The position numbers were made by a program, and so were the translations under genes. 64,000 nt of DNA, taken from Streptomyces inusitatus (GTDB taxonomy: Bacteria > Actinomycetota > Actinomycetes > Streptomycetales > Streptomycetaceae). Shown here piece after piece: positions 34,595 through 43,028 of this stretch. Numbering within the stretch: the first letter of the stretch is position 1; the number at the start of each line of letters is the position of its first letter. Location: assembly GCF_014651115.1 (NCBI RefSeq), contig NZ_BMWG01000003.1:331685-395684 (forward strand), given 5' to 3'. A model generated the notes under the pieces. It had not been told where the DNA came from, did no database searches, and saw nothing but the letters and a program-made list of their open reading frames with translations.

Positions 34595-35233
34595 ATGCGT
34601 ACCGCCACGACAGCCGTCTCCCTCCTCGCCGTCCTCGCCGGGCTGGTCACCGGTTCCGCCGCAGCCTCCGAGGCGCACGAGACCCCTGAGGGGAAGCCGG
34701 TGAAGGCCGCGAGCGTCCACGGGAAGGCCCGGATCTCCTACATCGAGTCCGCCGACCACGACATCCGCTTCACCATCGACGCCGAACAGGTGCCCTTCAG
34801 CCGCCCGATCCTCCCCATCGCTCCCAACGGACTGGCCACCGACGCCCGGGGCACCCTGAAGTTCTCCCACACCGCCCCGGGCGGAGCCGCCGGGTGGGCC
34901 GAGGCCCGCGTCGACTGCCTGGTCACCAGCGGCCGGACGGCGACCCTGACCGCGATCGTGACCAAGTCGAACGTCGAGAAGCCCGGCGCACGGCTGGGCA
35001 TCAGCGTCCAGCAGGGCGGCAAGGGCGAGCCGGACCGGCTCGGCTTCTCCTGGGGCGTGGTGAACATCCTCCCCGGACACGTCGACGACAACGGCATCCC
35101 CACCAGGCCCCAGGCCGGCACCTGCATGGCCCCCGCCCCCTTCACCACCGTCGTCAAGGGCGGCTTCAAGGTCGCCCACGCCGAGATCAAGAAGACCCCT
35201 GCCCAGCCGGGCCCGGCGGCCCGCCGTGGCTGA
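34595..35233 (+). CDS. Secreted protein of unknown function
   Basis: 212 aa from ATG 34595. Sec signal peptide MRTATTAVSLLAVLAGLVTG ending in SAAASEA. The mature part is beta-rich: ISYIESADHDIRFTIDAEQVPF, RGTLKFSHTAPGGAAGWAEARVDCLVTSGRTATLTAIV, LGFSWGVVNILPGHVDDNG, CMAPAPFTTVVKGGFKVAH. Two Cys (DCLV, TCMA) could form one disulphide. I do not recognise a named domain. Divergent from the two-component genes across the 22-bp palindrome, so it may be their direct target. Confidence 0.8.
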   Translation: MRTATTAVSLLAVLAGLVTGSAAASEAHETPEGKPVKAASVHGKARISYIESADHDIRFTIDAEQVPFSRPILPIAPNGLATDARGTLKFSHTAPGGAAGWAEARVDCLVTSGRTATLTAIVTKSNVEKPGARLGISVQQGGKGEPDRLGFSWGVVNILPGHVDDNGIPTRPQAGTCMAPAPFTTVVKGGFKVAHAEIKKTPAQPGPAARRG

Positions 35234-35291
35234 CACCCAGCACGTCGTCGACGAATGGTGGTGGCTTCGTCGGCAACATCAGCGACGAGCG

Positions 35292-37694
35292 TCAACCGGC
35301 AGCTCGGGCCAGCAGCGCTTCTACGCGGGAGCGGGCGGACATGGCCCGGGGGTCGCTGTAGAGGGTCAGATGGGCCAGGGCCTCGATCCAGTGGCCACGG
35401 GCAGTCTCGGGGTCCTCCGGGTGAACGACTGCGGCCAGGAGGTCGAGTTCCAAAGCGAGTTGCCAGGCGTCCCCCAGATCGCGATGAACGGCCGCGGCCT
35501 GACTGTGGAAGGTGGCGGCCTCGCCGTGGCGGTCCATCGCCGCATACGTCTGCCCCGTGCCGCGCCAGGCCAGGGCTTCGCGGCTGCGGTCGCCGAGGCG
35601 TCGGTGGAGCATGGCGGAGCGCTGGTAGGAGGTCAGGGCGTCGCCGTGCTGGGCGACGGCGCGCTGGATGTCGCCGAGGGTGAGGAGCCAGAAGCCTTCC
35701 CGGGTGTGGTCGCGGAGGGCGAGCGCGATGTCGAGAGCCTCGTCGATGGATCGCCGGGCACCACCCGTGTCGCCTTCTTCGAGGCGCAGGTCGGCTGCGA
35801 TCCGAAGGAGGTTGCCTTCACCGCCGCGATTGGCCAGGGCCCGGTGCGCGGCAAGCGCCTCTTCGACGACCGAGGCGGCCTCGGGCAGGTGGCCGGCGCT
35901 CAGGCGCGTGCTGGCGATGTTGGACAGCGCGGTGGCGGTTCGTCCGCCATCTCCCAGGTCTCGGAAGATGGACATGGCCTGCCCGAAATATGTGTCCGCC
36001 AGGCCGAGTTCGCGCTGCCGTAGATGAATCAGGCCCATGAGGTTGAGGGCCTGGGCCTCGTTGAACCGGCTCTGCGAGCGGCGAGCCAACATGACAGCTC
36101 GCTCCAGAGCGTCCAAGCCCTCGGAGAAACCGTTCAGAGCCCTGTGCGCGATGCCCATATTGATGAGAAGCCGTGTCTGCGCTCTCTGGTCCTCTCGCCT
36201 TGTCGCTGCCTCCAACCCGATTCGGCCCAGTTCCAGCCAGTCCCGTTCCGACGAGGACGCGGGACGTGCGAACCACAGGACGGTGGCCAACTGCCAAGCC
36301 GTCTCGTCCATTCCGTTTCGGGCGGCGTCGCGCACGGCAGGGAGGAAGTTGCCCTGTTCCCGTTCGGACCAGTCGACGGCGGCGTTGCGGTCGGCGAAGA
36401 CGAGAGGTGCGACTTCCGGCGGGGGTCCAGGCAGTGGCAGGTGATCCTCCAGCGGATAGAGCCACGTCTGGGCGGCGTCAGCGGTGTGGAGGTACCAGCT
36501 CAGGACGCGTCGTCGCGCAGCTTGCCTTTGGCCGGGCGGCTCCGATGCCTGCGCGAGGTCGCCGGCGTACGCGCGCAAGAGGTCGTGGAACTGGAACCGG
36601 TCCGGAGCGGTCTGCTCCAGCAGGTGAGCCCCGACCAGATCGTCAAGTAGCTGGCGTGTTCGGCTGAGTGTGACTTCGCCGAGAGCGGCGGCAGCGGGGA
36701 GACTGAACGCCGCTCCGGGGTGCAGGCCAAGGAGACGGAAGAGACGTGCCGAGTGCGTGGACAGAGCGCGGTAGGACCAGGTGAAGACCGAACGGATGGC
36801 TTCGGCCTCGTCATCGATGCCGGTACTGAGGGCGTCCCAGAGGGCGGACTCGTCCCGCAGATCGCTGATGAGATCGTCGAGTCGCATGTGTGGGTGGCTG
36901 GCGGCGCGTTCGGCAGCGATCCGCAGGGCAAGCGGCAGACGAGCGCACAGGTGGGCCAGTTCCGCGAGTTTGTCGCCGTCGTCCTCGGGCCGACAGCCCC
37001 TCGTGACCGCGCGCAGCAGAGCGACTGCCTCCGGCTCCGGAAGCGTGCCGAGGGTGATCCTCTGGGCGCCGTCTCGCACCGAGAGACCCGCCAGGCGGCT
37101 GCGGCTGGTGACCACGGCAAGGCTGTCTCCTCCGCCGGGAAGCAGCGGCCGGACCTGGCTGACCGTGGCCGCGTTGTCCAGGAGGATCAGGACCCGGCGG
37201 TCGGCGATCAGTGAGCGGTACATCGCCGCCGCGTCGTCGACGTCCTGGGGAACCTCGGCCGGGGCCACGCCCAGGGCCCGAAGAAAGCGCTGAAGCGCCT
37301 GCGCGGCCGTGACCGGTTCTCCGGGGTCGTACCCGCGGAGGTTGATGAAGAGCTGGCCGTCGGGGAACTGGTCCTTGACCTGGTGCGCCCAGTGCAGGAC
37401 CAGCGAGGTTTTGCCCGCGCCCGCCGTGCCGGCCACCACGTGAACGGAGACGACGACGCGCCCGCCGTTTCGGTCGGCGAGCACCGCGTTCAGCTGTCCC
37501 AGTTCGTGGGAGCGGTTGACGAAGGTGTTCACGTCGGCCGGGAGCTGGCGTGGGACGGGCCCCGACGGCCCCCGGGCGGACACCTGATGGAAGTGGATGT
37601 CACCAGTGACGCTCCCGGCCTGCACGACATCGCGAGACGACCCGGAGAGGTCGTTCCGCGAGTCCCCGGGTCGTCTGCTGTCCTCTGTGGGCAC
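35292..37694 (-). CDS. NB-ARC/TPR STAND ATPase with N-terminal homotypic motif
   Basis: 800 aa from GTG 37694 (19 bp after the upstream stop; an ATG/GTG-type start at 37751 would overlap the upstream gene and adds no family sequence). Residues ~14-36 carry NDLSGSSRDVVQAGSVTGDIHFH, a glycine-rich motif like those of bacterial NLR-like proteins. NB-ARC domain from ~65: P-loop GTAGAGKTSLVLHWA, Walker B RVLILLDNAA, sensor VVTSRSRL, GLPL-like ARLPLALRIAA. The C-terminal ~350 residues are TPRs (NMGIAHRALNGFSEGLDALE, ALNLMGLIHLRQRELGLADTYFGQ, GDIQRAVAQHGDALTSYQRS). No AfsR-type DNA-binding domain. Probably a ligand-triggered oligomerising switch. Confidence 0.88.
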   Translation of the reverse strand: MPTEDSRRPGDSRNDLSGSSRDVVQAGSVTGDIHFHQVSARGPSGPVPRQLPADVNTFVNRSHELGQLNAVLADRNGGRVVVSVHVVAGTAGAGKTSLVLHWAHQVKDQFPDGQLFINLRGYDPGEPVTAAQALQRFLRALGVAPAEVPQDVDDAAAMYRSLIADRRVLILLDNAATVSQVRPLLPGGGDSLAVVTSRSRLAGLSVRDGAQRITLGTLPEPEAVALLRAVTRGCRPEDDGDKLAELAHLCARLPLALRIAAERAASHPHMRLDDLISDLRDESALWDALSTGIDDEAEAIRSVFTWSYRALSTHSARLFRLLGLHPGAAFSLPAAAALGEVTLSRTRQLLDDLVGAHLLEQTAPDRFQFHDLLRAYAGDLAQASEPPGQRQAARRRVLSWYLHTADAAQTWLYPLEDHLPLPGPPPEVAPLVFADRNAAVDWSEREQGNFLPAVRDAARNGMDETAWQLATVLWFARPASSSERDWLELGRIGLEAATRREDQRAQTRLLINMGIAHRALNGFSEGLDALERAVMLARRSQSRFNEAQALNLMGLIHLRQRELGLADTYFGQAMSIFRDLGDGGRTATALSNIASTRLSAGHLPEAASVVEEALAAHRALANRGGEGNLLRIAADLRLEEGDTGGARRSIDEALDIALALRDHTREGFWLLTLGDIQRAVAQHGDALTSYQRSAMLHRRLGDRSREALAWRGTGQTYAAMDRHGEAATFHSQAAAVHRDLGDAWQLALELDLLAAVVHPEDPETARGHWIEALAHLTLYSDPRAMSARSRVEALLARAAG

Positions 37695-37713
37695 GTCGGT
37701 CGATGCGCCTTCG

Positions 37714-38337
37714 TCAGGCCGCGGGCGGCGGAGGCAGGTCGGCCACGGCACGGTCGAAGTACGCCTGGACGTCCTCCGCGGCCGCGTACAGTTCCTGAAG
37801 GTACTCCGCCCAGTTCCTCACGGTGCTGGGATCGGTGAAGCGAATCGCCCCGTCCGGTTGACCGGCAGCCGTGTACTGCACACGGTACAGAGTCCGACTG
37901 TCCAGAAGGTTCAACTCCGGCAGCAGCGCATCGCCCTCTGCGGCGGCGACCGAGGAAGCAGGCAGGACGCGAACGGAATGCTCGCATTCCGCGCTCAGCC
38001 GTAGCCAGTGAAGCTCCCACTGCACATACGGCGTCAGCGGCTCCTCAACCACACGAATACGATGAAAGACCGCCCCGCGCGACGCTTCGTCCCTGGCTTT
38101 TCGGACCAAGGCGTCACGCTCAGCCTCGAACAGCCGCAGCACTGCCGGCCAGTCCCCCTGGCGCAGAGCCTCCCGGCTGTCGTCGTTCGTCTCCTCGAAG
38201 TGCTGCAACCGTTCCAGTTTCCAGGACTCCCCGTCGCGGATCACCGCGCGCCGCTCCCGGAAGTCACGCTTGTAGTCCTCACGGGTGAGTCGCTCACCCA
38301 GATCGTCCGGAAGTCCAGGAGCAAGAAGATCAAGCAT
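37714..38337 (-). CDS. DUF6879-like protein
   Basis: 207 aa from ATG 38337. Conserved features of the actinobacterial DUF6879 group: DYKRDFRERRAVIRDGESWKLERLQHFEETND near the start, then FHRIRVVEEPLTPYVQWELHWLRLSAECEHSVRVLP, and DPSTVRNWAEYLQELYAAAEDV. Soluble, no catalytic signature. These genes commonly sit beside Scr1-type regulators and DUF397 genes, as here. The start overlaps the end of the 107-aa gene by 8 bp. Function unknown. Confidence 0.75.
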   Translation of the reverse strand: MLDLLAPGLPDDLGERLTREDYKRDFRERRAVIRDGESWKLERLQHFEETNDDSREALRQGDWPAVLRLFEAERDALVRKARDEASRGAVFHRIRVVEEPLTPYVQWELHWLRLSAECEHSVRVLPASSVAAAEGDALLPELNLLDSRTLYRVQYTAAGQPDGAIRFTDPSTVRNWAEYLQELYAAAEDVQAYFDRAVADLPPPPAA

Positions 38338-38653
38338 CGGGAATGTCCGCCTTCGCCGCACTCAGCATGTTGCCCGGGATGACGACCAGCCGCTCGTCCG
38401 GCCCAAGGTTCACCTCGGCCGGCAGGCACGATCGGTAGTGCGCGGTGAGATCGCGGCCGATCACGGCAACGTCACCGTTGCTCAGCTGCCAGATGTCCGG
38501 GCACTCGTCGTCGTCTTTGGAGTTGCCCAGCTCCGCCGCCGATTTACCGAGACGCTTGACGAATAACGCGGACGGATCGGCTTCCCATGCGCGGGCCACG
38601 ACTGCCTCCAGTCCCACAGCATCACTGACAGTAGCCTCAACGATACCGGGCAC
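38330..38653 (-). CDS. Hypothetical protein paired with DUF6879
   Basis: 107 aa from GTG 38653. ECPDIWQLSNGDVAVIGRDLTAHYRSCLPAEVNLGPDERLVVIPGNMLSAAKADIPDA is a conserved block seen in Streptomyces proteins found next to DUF6879 genes. No signal peptide or membrane helix. Coupled to the downstream gene by an 8-bp overlap. Role unknown; probably works with the DUF6879 protein. Confidence 0.7.
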   Translation of the reverse strand: MPGIVEATVSDAVGLEAVVARAWEADPSALFVKRLGKSAAELGNSKDDDECPDIWQLSNGDVAVIGRDLTAHYRSCLPAEVNLGPDERLVVIPGNMLSAAKADIPDA

Positions 38654-38719
38654 ACCTGAATGCGTACATCAGGCAATCCGCCAGTGCACACGGCACTCCC
38701 CGGGGCAACCCAAGCGCCT

Positions 38720-39133
38720 TCAGCTCTCCCGCGTCTCCCGCGCCGGAGGAACTCCGGGATTGCTGAAGGTGATGCCGGAGAAGTCCCGCCCCTGGATCAC
38801 CGATCCATACTGGGTACCGCCGCTGACCGTGTTGGTCACCGAGCCCTCGACCAACGCCGGCACCCGGCCACGCCACGAGTCCAGCGCGGCAGCGAACTCC
38901 GGGTCAACGACCGCCCGCGCGGCGAGGGCACCACTCAGCGCTTCCGCCCGTACCTGTTCGCCCGGCGCCTCGCTCAGCGCCGCCAACTCAGCCTCCCCGG
39001 GTGCCGCGGCTTCCACCTGCCCGCCGAACGGTCTCCGCACCAACTCGCTCAGCGCCGCCCATGCCTGCCGCCCCAGCTCGCCCCCGGCCCCGCCTGCCAG
39101 CGCCGCCAGCACTCCCATCGATACCGGATCCAA
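38720..39133 (-). CDS. Small protein with C-terminal homotypic motif (candidate effector)
   Basis: 137 aa from TTG 39133, selected because GAGGAG lies 5 nt upstream; a longer frame exists but lacks a ribosome site. Residues 1-36 form an Ala/Gly-rich amphipathic helix region (DPVSMGVLAALAGGAGGELG, WAALSELVRRPF). 40-95 is Ala/Glu-rich helix. Residues 101-123 read NTVSGGTQYGSVIQG then RDFSGITF, which aligns with the N-terminal motif of the STAND ATPase (N-x-L/V-S-G ... V-V/I-Q ... G ... F). Such pairs in other bacteria transmit NLR activation to a cell-death effector. The N-terminal hydrophobic segment could act on membranes (inference). Confidence 0.65.
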   Translation of the reverse strand: MDPVSMGVLAALAGGAGGELGRQAWAALSELVRRPFGGQVEAAAPGEAELAALSEAPGEQVRAEALSGALAARAVVDPEFAAALDSWRGRVPALVEGSVTNTVSGGTQYGSVIQGRDFSGITFSNPGVPPARETRES

Positions 39134-39338
39134 GGCATCTCCTCGACTGCACGTTCCCGGTCCCCTTTCGGCTGACCCACGGTAGAGGCCCAACACTCCT
39201 CACCGCAGCCCGGTCTCTGAACCTTTCAGCCGCCGCTCAAACGAGTCGTGCCAGACACACGCCGCACTCGATGAACAAGTCCTTGGTCGACGGCAGCCGG
39301 CTCGGTCGCCGAACGGGGTTCACCAGGGCCGGGGGCCG

Positions 39339-39542
39339 TCAGCTCACATCGGTGTTTCGAGCGAGCGCTACCAGCCCGGCGAAAGCGGCAGGGGTGAGCA
39401 TCAGAACGGGGCCGTCAGTCCGCTTGCTGTCACGGACAGGGACGACACCGGCGGTGGACACGCTCGCCGGGGCCCACTCGACGCACGCGCCGCCGTTGTC
39501 GCTGTAGGAGGACTTGACCCAGCGGGGAGGTTCGGTCGTCAC
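39339..39542 (-). CDS. DUF397 protein (Scr2-like)
   Basis: 67 aa, the standard DUF397 form: PRWVKSSYSDNGGACVEWA, VVPVRDSKRTDGPVLMLTPAAFAGLVALAR. Usually encoded right after an Scr1-type HTH protein; here the ATG overlaps the Scr1 stop by 4 bp. The family behaves like a small partner or antagonist of the regulator, and the Scr1/Scr2 pair in S. coelicolor stimulates antibiotic production. Confidence 0.93.
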   Translation of the reverse strand: MTTEPPRWVKSSYSDNGGACVEWAPASVSTAGVVPVRDSKRTDGPVLMLTPAAFAGLVALARNTDVS

Positions 39543-40366
39543 GGGGTGCCCTTTCGTAGCTGGTTGATCATGGCCACGGATGCCGCTTGGGAGAGTGCTT
39601 CAGCCTGGAGCTGATGATAGGCCGTCAGTATGGGTACTACGGAAGAGGTTTCCCTTTCGAGCTGGCCCCGATGGGCGGACTCCGCGTAGGAGACAAGAGA
39701 CCGGCTCTGCGTCGTCAGAATGTAGAGCGGCAAGCGGATCGAGCGACGGTCACCCATGGCGAAAGGGGCGACCTGGAGCACGGTGTTCGGCAGCGCGGCG
39801 AACTCGATCAGACGCGCCAACTGGGCGTCCATGACTTCGGGACTGCCAACCGGGACTCTGAGACAGCTTTCGTCGAGGACCACGAAGACCAGCGGTGGCG
39901 GTGTCCGAAGGAGCGCGGCCTGTCGCTCTTTGATGAGCGACATCCGTTCGTCTCCCTGCTCGGAGGTGATCGCACCCCGCTCGACGGTACGTACGGTGAG
40001 CGCTGAGGCGTACTCCGCTGTCTGGAGGATTCCCGGGATGATGCCGACCTCGTAGAGCCTGACCTCCGCCGCGCGCATCTCGTGCGTGACGTACTCCGGG
40101 AACCCCTCAAGCACTGCCGTGTGCCGCACGGCCCTGCTCTGGCGTTCGAGCCTGTCGCCGGTGCCGAACACCCTGTCGGCCCTCTCCGCGAATCGGCGAG
40201 TTGGTGGACGACGGCCAGTTTCCACCGCCGAGATATGCGTGCCGGAGCACCCCATCCGCTTTCCCAGCTCTTCCTGGGTCCAGCCGTGTTCGTCCCGGTG
40301 CCTGCGGATACGTTCTCCGAACGCTGCCGCCGCCGACGACTCCGGGTCCAGTTCTTTCCGATGCAA
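39539..40366 (-). CDS. Scr1-type XRE-family regulator (DUF5753)
   Basis: 275 aa. Helix-turn-helix at residues ~16-75 (FGERIRRHRDEHGWTQEELGKRMGCSGTHISAVETGRRPPTRRFAERAD). The DUF5753 domain follows: AAEVRLYEVGIIPGILQTAEYASALTVRT, LLRTPPPLVFVVLDESCLRVPVGSPEVMDAQLARLIEFAALPNTVLQVAPFAMG. Forms a translationally coupled pair with the DUF397 gene. Divergent from a 54-aa ORF at 40473, with AACT-N8-AGTT in the promoter region (40382-40397). Confidence 0.93.
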   Translation of the reverse strand: MHRKELDPESSAAAAFGERIRRHRDEHGWTQEELGKRMGCSGTHISAVETGRRPPTRRFAERADRVFGTGDRLERQSRAVRHTAVLEGFPEYVTHEMRAAEVRLYEVGIIPGILQTAEYASALTVRTVERGAITSEQGDERMSLIKERQAALLRTPPPLVFVVLDESCLRVPVGSPEVMDAQLARLIEFAALPNTVLQVAPFAMGDRRSIRLPLYILTTQSRSLVSYAESAHRGQLERETSSVVPILTAYHQLQAEALSQAASVAMINQLRKGTP

Positions 40367-40472
40367 CGGAATACCCCCTAACTACCCGAGCAGTTAACGC
40401 AAGTTGAAGACTCTTGGACTCTAGCCCACTCTGAATCTCCTGGTAGTCAATTCACTACAGAGAGGAGTTGCC

Positions 40473-40637
40473 GTGCCCGAAAAGAACATCCCCCGGACCA
40501 GTGAGTGCGGTACGCGCTGTACGCTGCGGCCTCCGCGGGGTGGGCGGGAGTGGGAGGCGGTGGCCGAGCGGAACAAGATCAGCAGGGCCGGTGAGGGGAA
40601 GGTCCGGGCCAGGATGCGGCTGGTGTCGATGAGCTGA
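40473..40637 (+). CDS. Small basic protein divergent from the Scr1-type gene
   Basis: 54 codons from GTG 40473, with a near-ideal Shine-Dalgarno (AGAGGAG, 5 nt spacing). Translation: VPEKNIPRTSECGTRCTLRP, then PRGGREWEAVAERNKISRAG and EGKVRARMRLVSMS. Rich in Arg/Lys with two Cys (EC, RC). The ribosome site, position opposite an Scr1-type regulator and good codon bias argue it is real. No domain recognised. Confidence 0.55.
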   Translation: MPEKNIPRTSECGTRCTLRPPRGGREWEAVAERNKISRAGEGKVRARMRLVSMS

Positions 40638-41004
40638 AATGAGCCAGTGAAACCGAGGCCGCTTTCAGATGCCCTCTCGCCTTTTCAGCGCTTCAGGGTG
40701 CCAGTTCTCCACTCGACAGCGATTTACGGACAATATAAAGCCCCCGCCGATAAATACGGAGGTGTGGCCTCCGTCCTAGCCGTACGGCTGGGGCCGTGAT
40801 GGAGTCACAACCGACCAACTATTCGAATCGGGGGATTCGCCGTTTTACCGGTGGGCACACCTCCCTCCGGCTTTCGCCGAAAGGTGGCGGTCGGCACGAC
40901 GCCCGCCGGCCGGCCCTCATCGCCGCAACACAGACTCGGCCGCGTGTGCCGAGGCCTGTTCCGCCGCGCTCGGCGCATGCGGCCCGCACGGAAGATCACT
41001 TCAC
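40638..41004. other. Gene-free region upstream of the ABC system
   Basis: 367 bp, partly AT-richer (ACAATATAAAGC near 40729). It carries a hairpin ACGGAGG-N5-CCTCCGT (40756-40774) and the perfect palindrome AGCCGTACGGCT (40778-40789). The hairpin-palindrome pair probably terminates the small gene or regulates the ABC operon. No supported gene. Confidence 0.5.
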
Positions 41005-42381
41005 TTGAGACTCCGCTCCCTCCTGAAGACCTCGGCGGCGCTGTGGACCGCCCCGCTCTGGCTGGGCATCGTCCTGCTGTACTACATCTGGGGACTGCAC
41101 ATCGCGACCGGGGCTTTCAGCAGCCAACGCGCAGAGCTGCACTGGGCCCCCTCCGTCGTCCTCGAAGCCACCGAGCACTTCTACGCGTTCGCCTTCGCGC
41201 TGGCTTCCGCTCTGGGTGCCTGGGAGGCGGGCCGTCTGCGCCGGGACGGGGTGTGGGAGCTGGCTCCGGCGCGCTCGCGCCTTCGGATCGCCGCCGAGGC
41301 GCTGCTTCCGTCGTCCGTCGCCGCGTCGTTGATGTTGGTGATCCCCGCAGTGGGCGGGCTGATCGAGTTCCGGCTCGCACCGGACCCGCGAGCGCTGCTT
41401 CCTGTTGCCGTCGGGGTAGGAGTCGTGCTCGCGTTCAGCGCCGTCGGCTTCGCCGTCGGACTGCGTGTTCCACGGACGATCGCCGCGCCCGCGCTGGCCG
41501 CCGGGTGCTGGTACATGGTCGCCTTCACCGTCACCTACACCGAGCCGGCCTGGCCGGGAAATGTCCTCGCGCGGCGATGGTCCGTCGAGTTCGGTTCGTA
41601 TCTGACCTATGAAGCGGTGCTGATGCCGCTGGTCTTCTGCGGAGCCGTGGCCGCGGCTGTCGCCGTGTGGTGGGTTCGGCCGCGAACGGCCGGCCGCCGG
41701 GTGGTGCTCCGTACCGGAGTCACAGCACTCGCCGCGGTGCTGGTGAGTACGGCGGCCGGCGCGGCCGACCGGTGGTCCCTGGAGCCGCCGTCCACCGCAG
41801 GCCACGCCACTGAGGTCTGTCTCGGGAAAACTCCCAGCGTGTGCATGGCCGAATTCGGCGGCTCCGCCCAGCATCTCCCCTCCGTCCGGGAGGAAATCGT
41901 GAAAACGCTCCGGGACATTGAGCGGAGTGGCGTCAAGGTCAGCGTCCCGGCGAGAATCCGCGACACGGAGGGACGTCCCGGCAGCCGCTCCACAGCTCAG
42001 GAATGGCAGCTTCCGTTGACTCGGCAGATCAGCCGCGACAAGGGCGGCGCCCAGTATGTGCGCCATTCCGTCGCCATGGCCGTGGCCCGGTTCCCCTGTC
42101 GGCTTCCCGTCTCGTTCGGGAGTGCGAAGGAGCCCGCGTACATCGTCCACGCCGATGCGGCGAAGCTGTGGATGGCTCGCACCGCGAATGTCGAAAAACC
42201 CTTCATGGCATGGCGCAAGAGCCAGTACGTCGAGTTGGAAAATCCCCGCGAAATCCTCGACGCGGTGGTCGCGCGCGCAGACAAGGCCGAACGGCTGTCC
42301 GCTCGCGATCAGGTGTCCTGGTACGAGCGCGAACTGTCCCAAGCCTGCCTGCTCGTCACCGGCGAGGAGTCCGCCTCGTGA
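41005..42381 (+). CDS. Membrane protein of an ABC system (permease-like, large C-terminal domain)
   Basis: 458 aa from TTG 41005. Hydrophobic segments in residues ~10-230: WTAPLWLGIVLLYYIWG, FYAFAFALASALGAW, LLPSSVAASLMLVIPAVGG, LLPVAVGVGVVLAFSAVGFAVG, ALAAGCWYMVAFTVTYTE and VLMPLVFCGAVAAAVAVWW, then a seventh near 240. The last ~200 residues are hydrophilic with three Cys (EVCLGKTPSVCMAEFG, FPCRL) and are predicted extracytoplasmic. This resembles actinobacterial ABC-2-like permeases encoded with an ATPase. The start codon is uncertain because the ribosome site is weak. GTGA overlap with the next gene. Confidence 0.75.
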   Translation: MRLRSLLKTSAALWTAPLWLGIVLLYYIWGLHIATGAFSSQRAELHWAPSVVLEATEHFYAFAFALASALGAWEAGRLRRDGVWELAPARSRLRIAAEALLPSSVAASLMLVIPAVGGLIEFRLAPDPRALLPVAVGVGVVLAFSAVGFAVGLRVPRTIAAPALAAGCWYMVAFTVTYTEPAWPGNVLARRWSVEFGSYLTYEAVLMPLVFCGAVAAAVAVWWVRPRTAGRRVVLRTGVTALAAVLVSTAAGAADRWSLEPPSTAGHATEVCLGKTPSVCMAEFGGSAQHLPSVREEIVKTLRDIERSGVKVSVPARIRDTEGRPGSRSTAQEWQLPLTRQISRDKGGAQYVRHSVAMAVARFPCRLPVSFGSAKEPAYIVHADAAKLWMARTANVEKPFMAWRKSQYVELENPREILDAVVARADKAERLSARDQVSWYERELSQACLLVTGEESAS

Positions 42382-42968
42382 TCTGGTGGCTCAAGGCCCG
42401 TCGTATTCACACCGTCCTCGCCCCTGTCTGCCTGCTCTTCCTGCTGCTCCTGTCCATGGCCCGCCCGTGGACGGCGACGCTCCCCTCACTGGCCGGCGGC
42501 AGCGCCTCGGTGCGTCTGCTGATTTTTCTGCCGGTTCCTCTGGTCGCCGCTCTTCACCACACCCTCACCTGCCGTCTGCCGGAGGCCGAGTGGCGACCGG
42601 AGCGTCCGGTGCGCCGCATGGATCTGACCCTTGTGCTCGCTGTCGTGCTCTTCGCCGCTCTCGCCGGACTGACGATCGGAGCACTGGCCCCCTCGGCCGA
42701 CAGCGGGGCCTACGCGGTGGGCCGGAACACGGCCTTTCTGACCGGTCTGATGCTGATCGCGCACGGCCTCTTCCCCCAGGCGGCTCCGGCCGTGCCGATC
42801 GGCTGGGTCTTCCTCTCCGTGTTCCTCGGCAGCGACGCCTATCGCAACCCGCGCTTCTGGTCGGTCCTCGAACACTCCGCGACCCATCCGGTCGCGCTCG
42901 CCCAATCCGCTGCCGCGCTGATCGCGGGAGTCTTCGTGCTGCTGCTCGTACGACCGCCGACGCCCTGA
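42378..42968 (+). CDS. Second membrane protein of the ABC system
   Basis: 196 aa from GTG 42378, overlapping the previous stop. About six hydrophobic segments (TVLAPVCLLFLLLLSMA, VRLLIFLPVPLVAALHHTL, LTLVLAVVLFAALAGLTIGALA, TAFLTGLMLIAHGLF, AVPIGWVFLSVFLGS, ALIAGVFVLLLVRPPTP). No recognised permease signature, but its fixed position between the larger membrane protein and the ATPase indicates a heterodimeric transport unit. Substrate unknown. Confidence 0.72.
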   Translation: MIWWLKARRIHTVLAPVCLLFLLLLSMARPWTATLPSLAGGSASVRLLIFLPVPLVAALHHTLTCRLPEAEWRPERPVRRMDLTLVLAVVLFAALAGLTIGALAPSADSGAYAVGRNTAFLTGLMLIAHGLFPQAAPAVPIGWVFLSVFLGSDAYRNPRFWSVLEHSATHPVALAQSAAALIAGVFVLLLVRPPTP

Positions 42969-43028
42969 ACGCGTCCGGCGGACGCTCCATCCGACAGTCC
43001 GTGTGGGCCCGCCCTTCACACGGAATCG

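Noticed and set aside
35292..37694. Second AfsR-like SARP regulator
   Set aside because: There is no N-terminal winged helix or BTAD domain; the protein starts with a glycine-rich motif and goes straight into NB-ARC.
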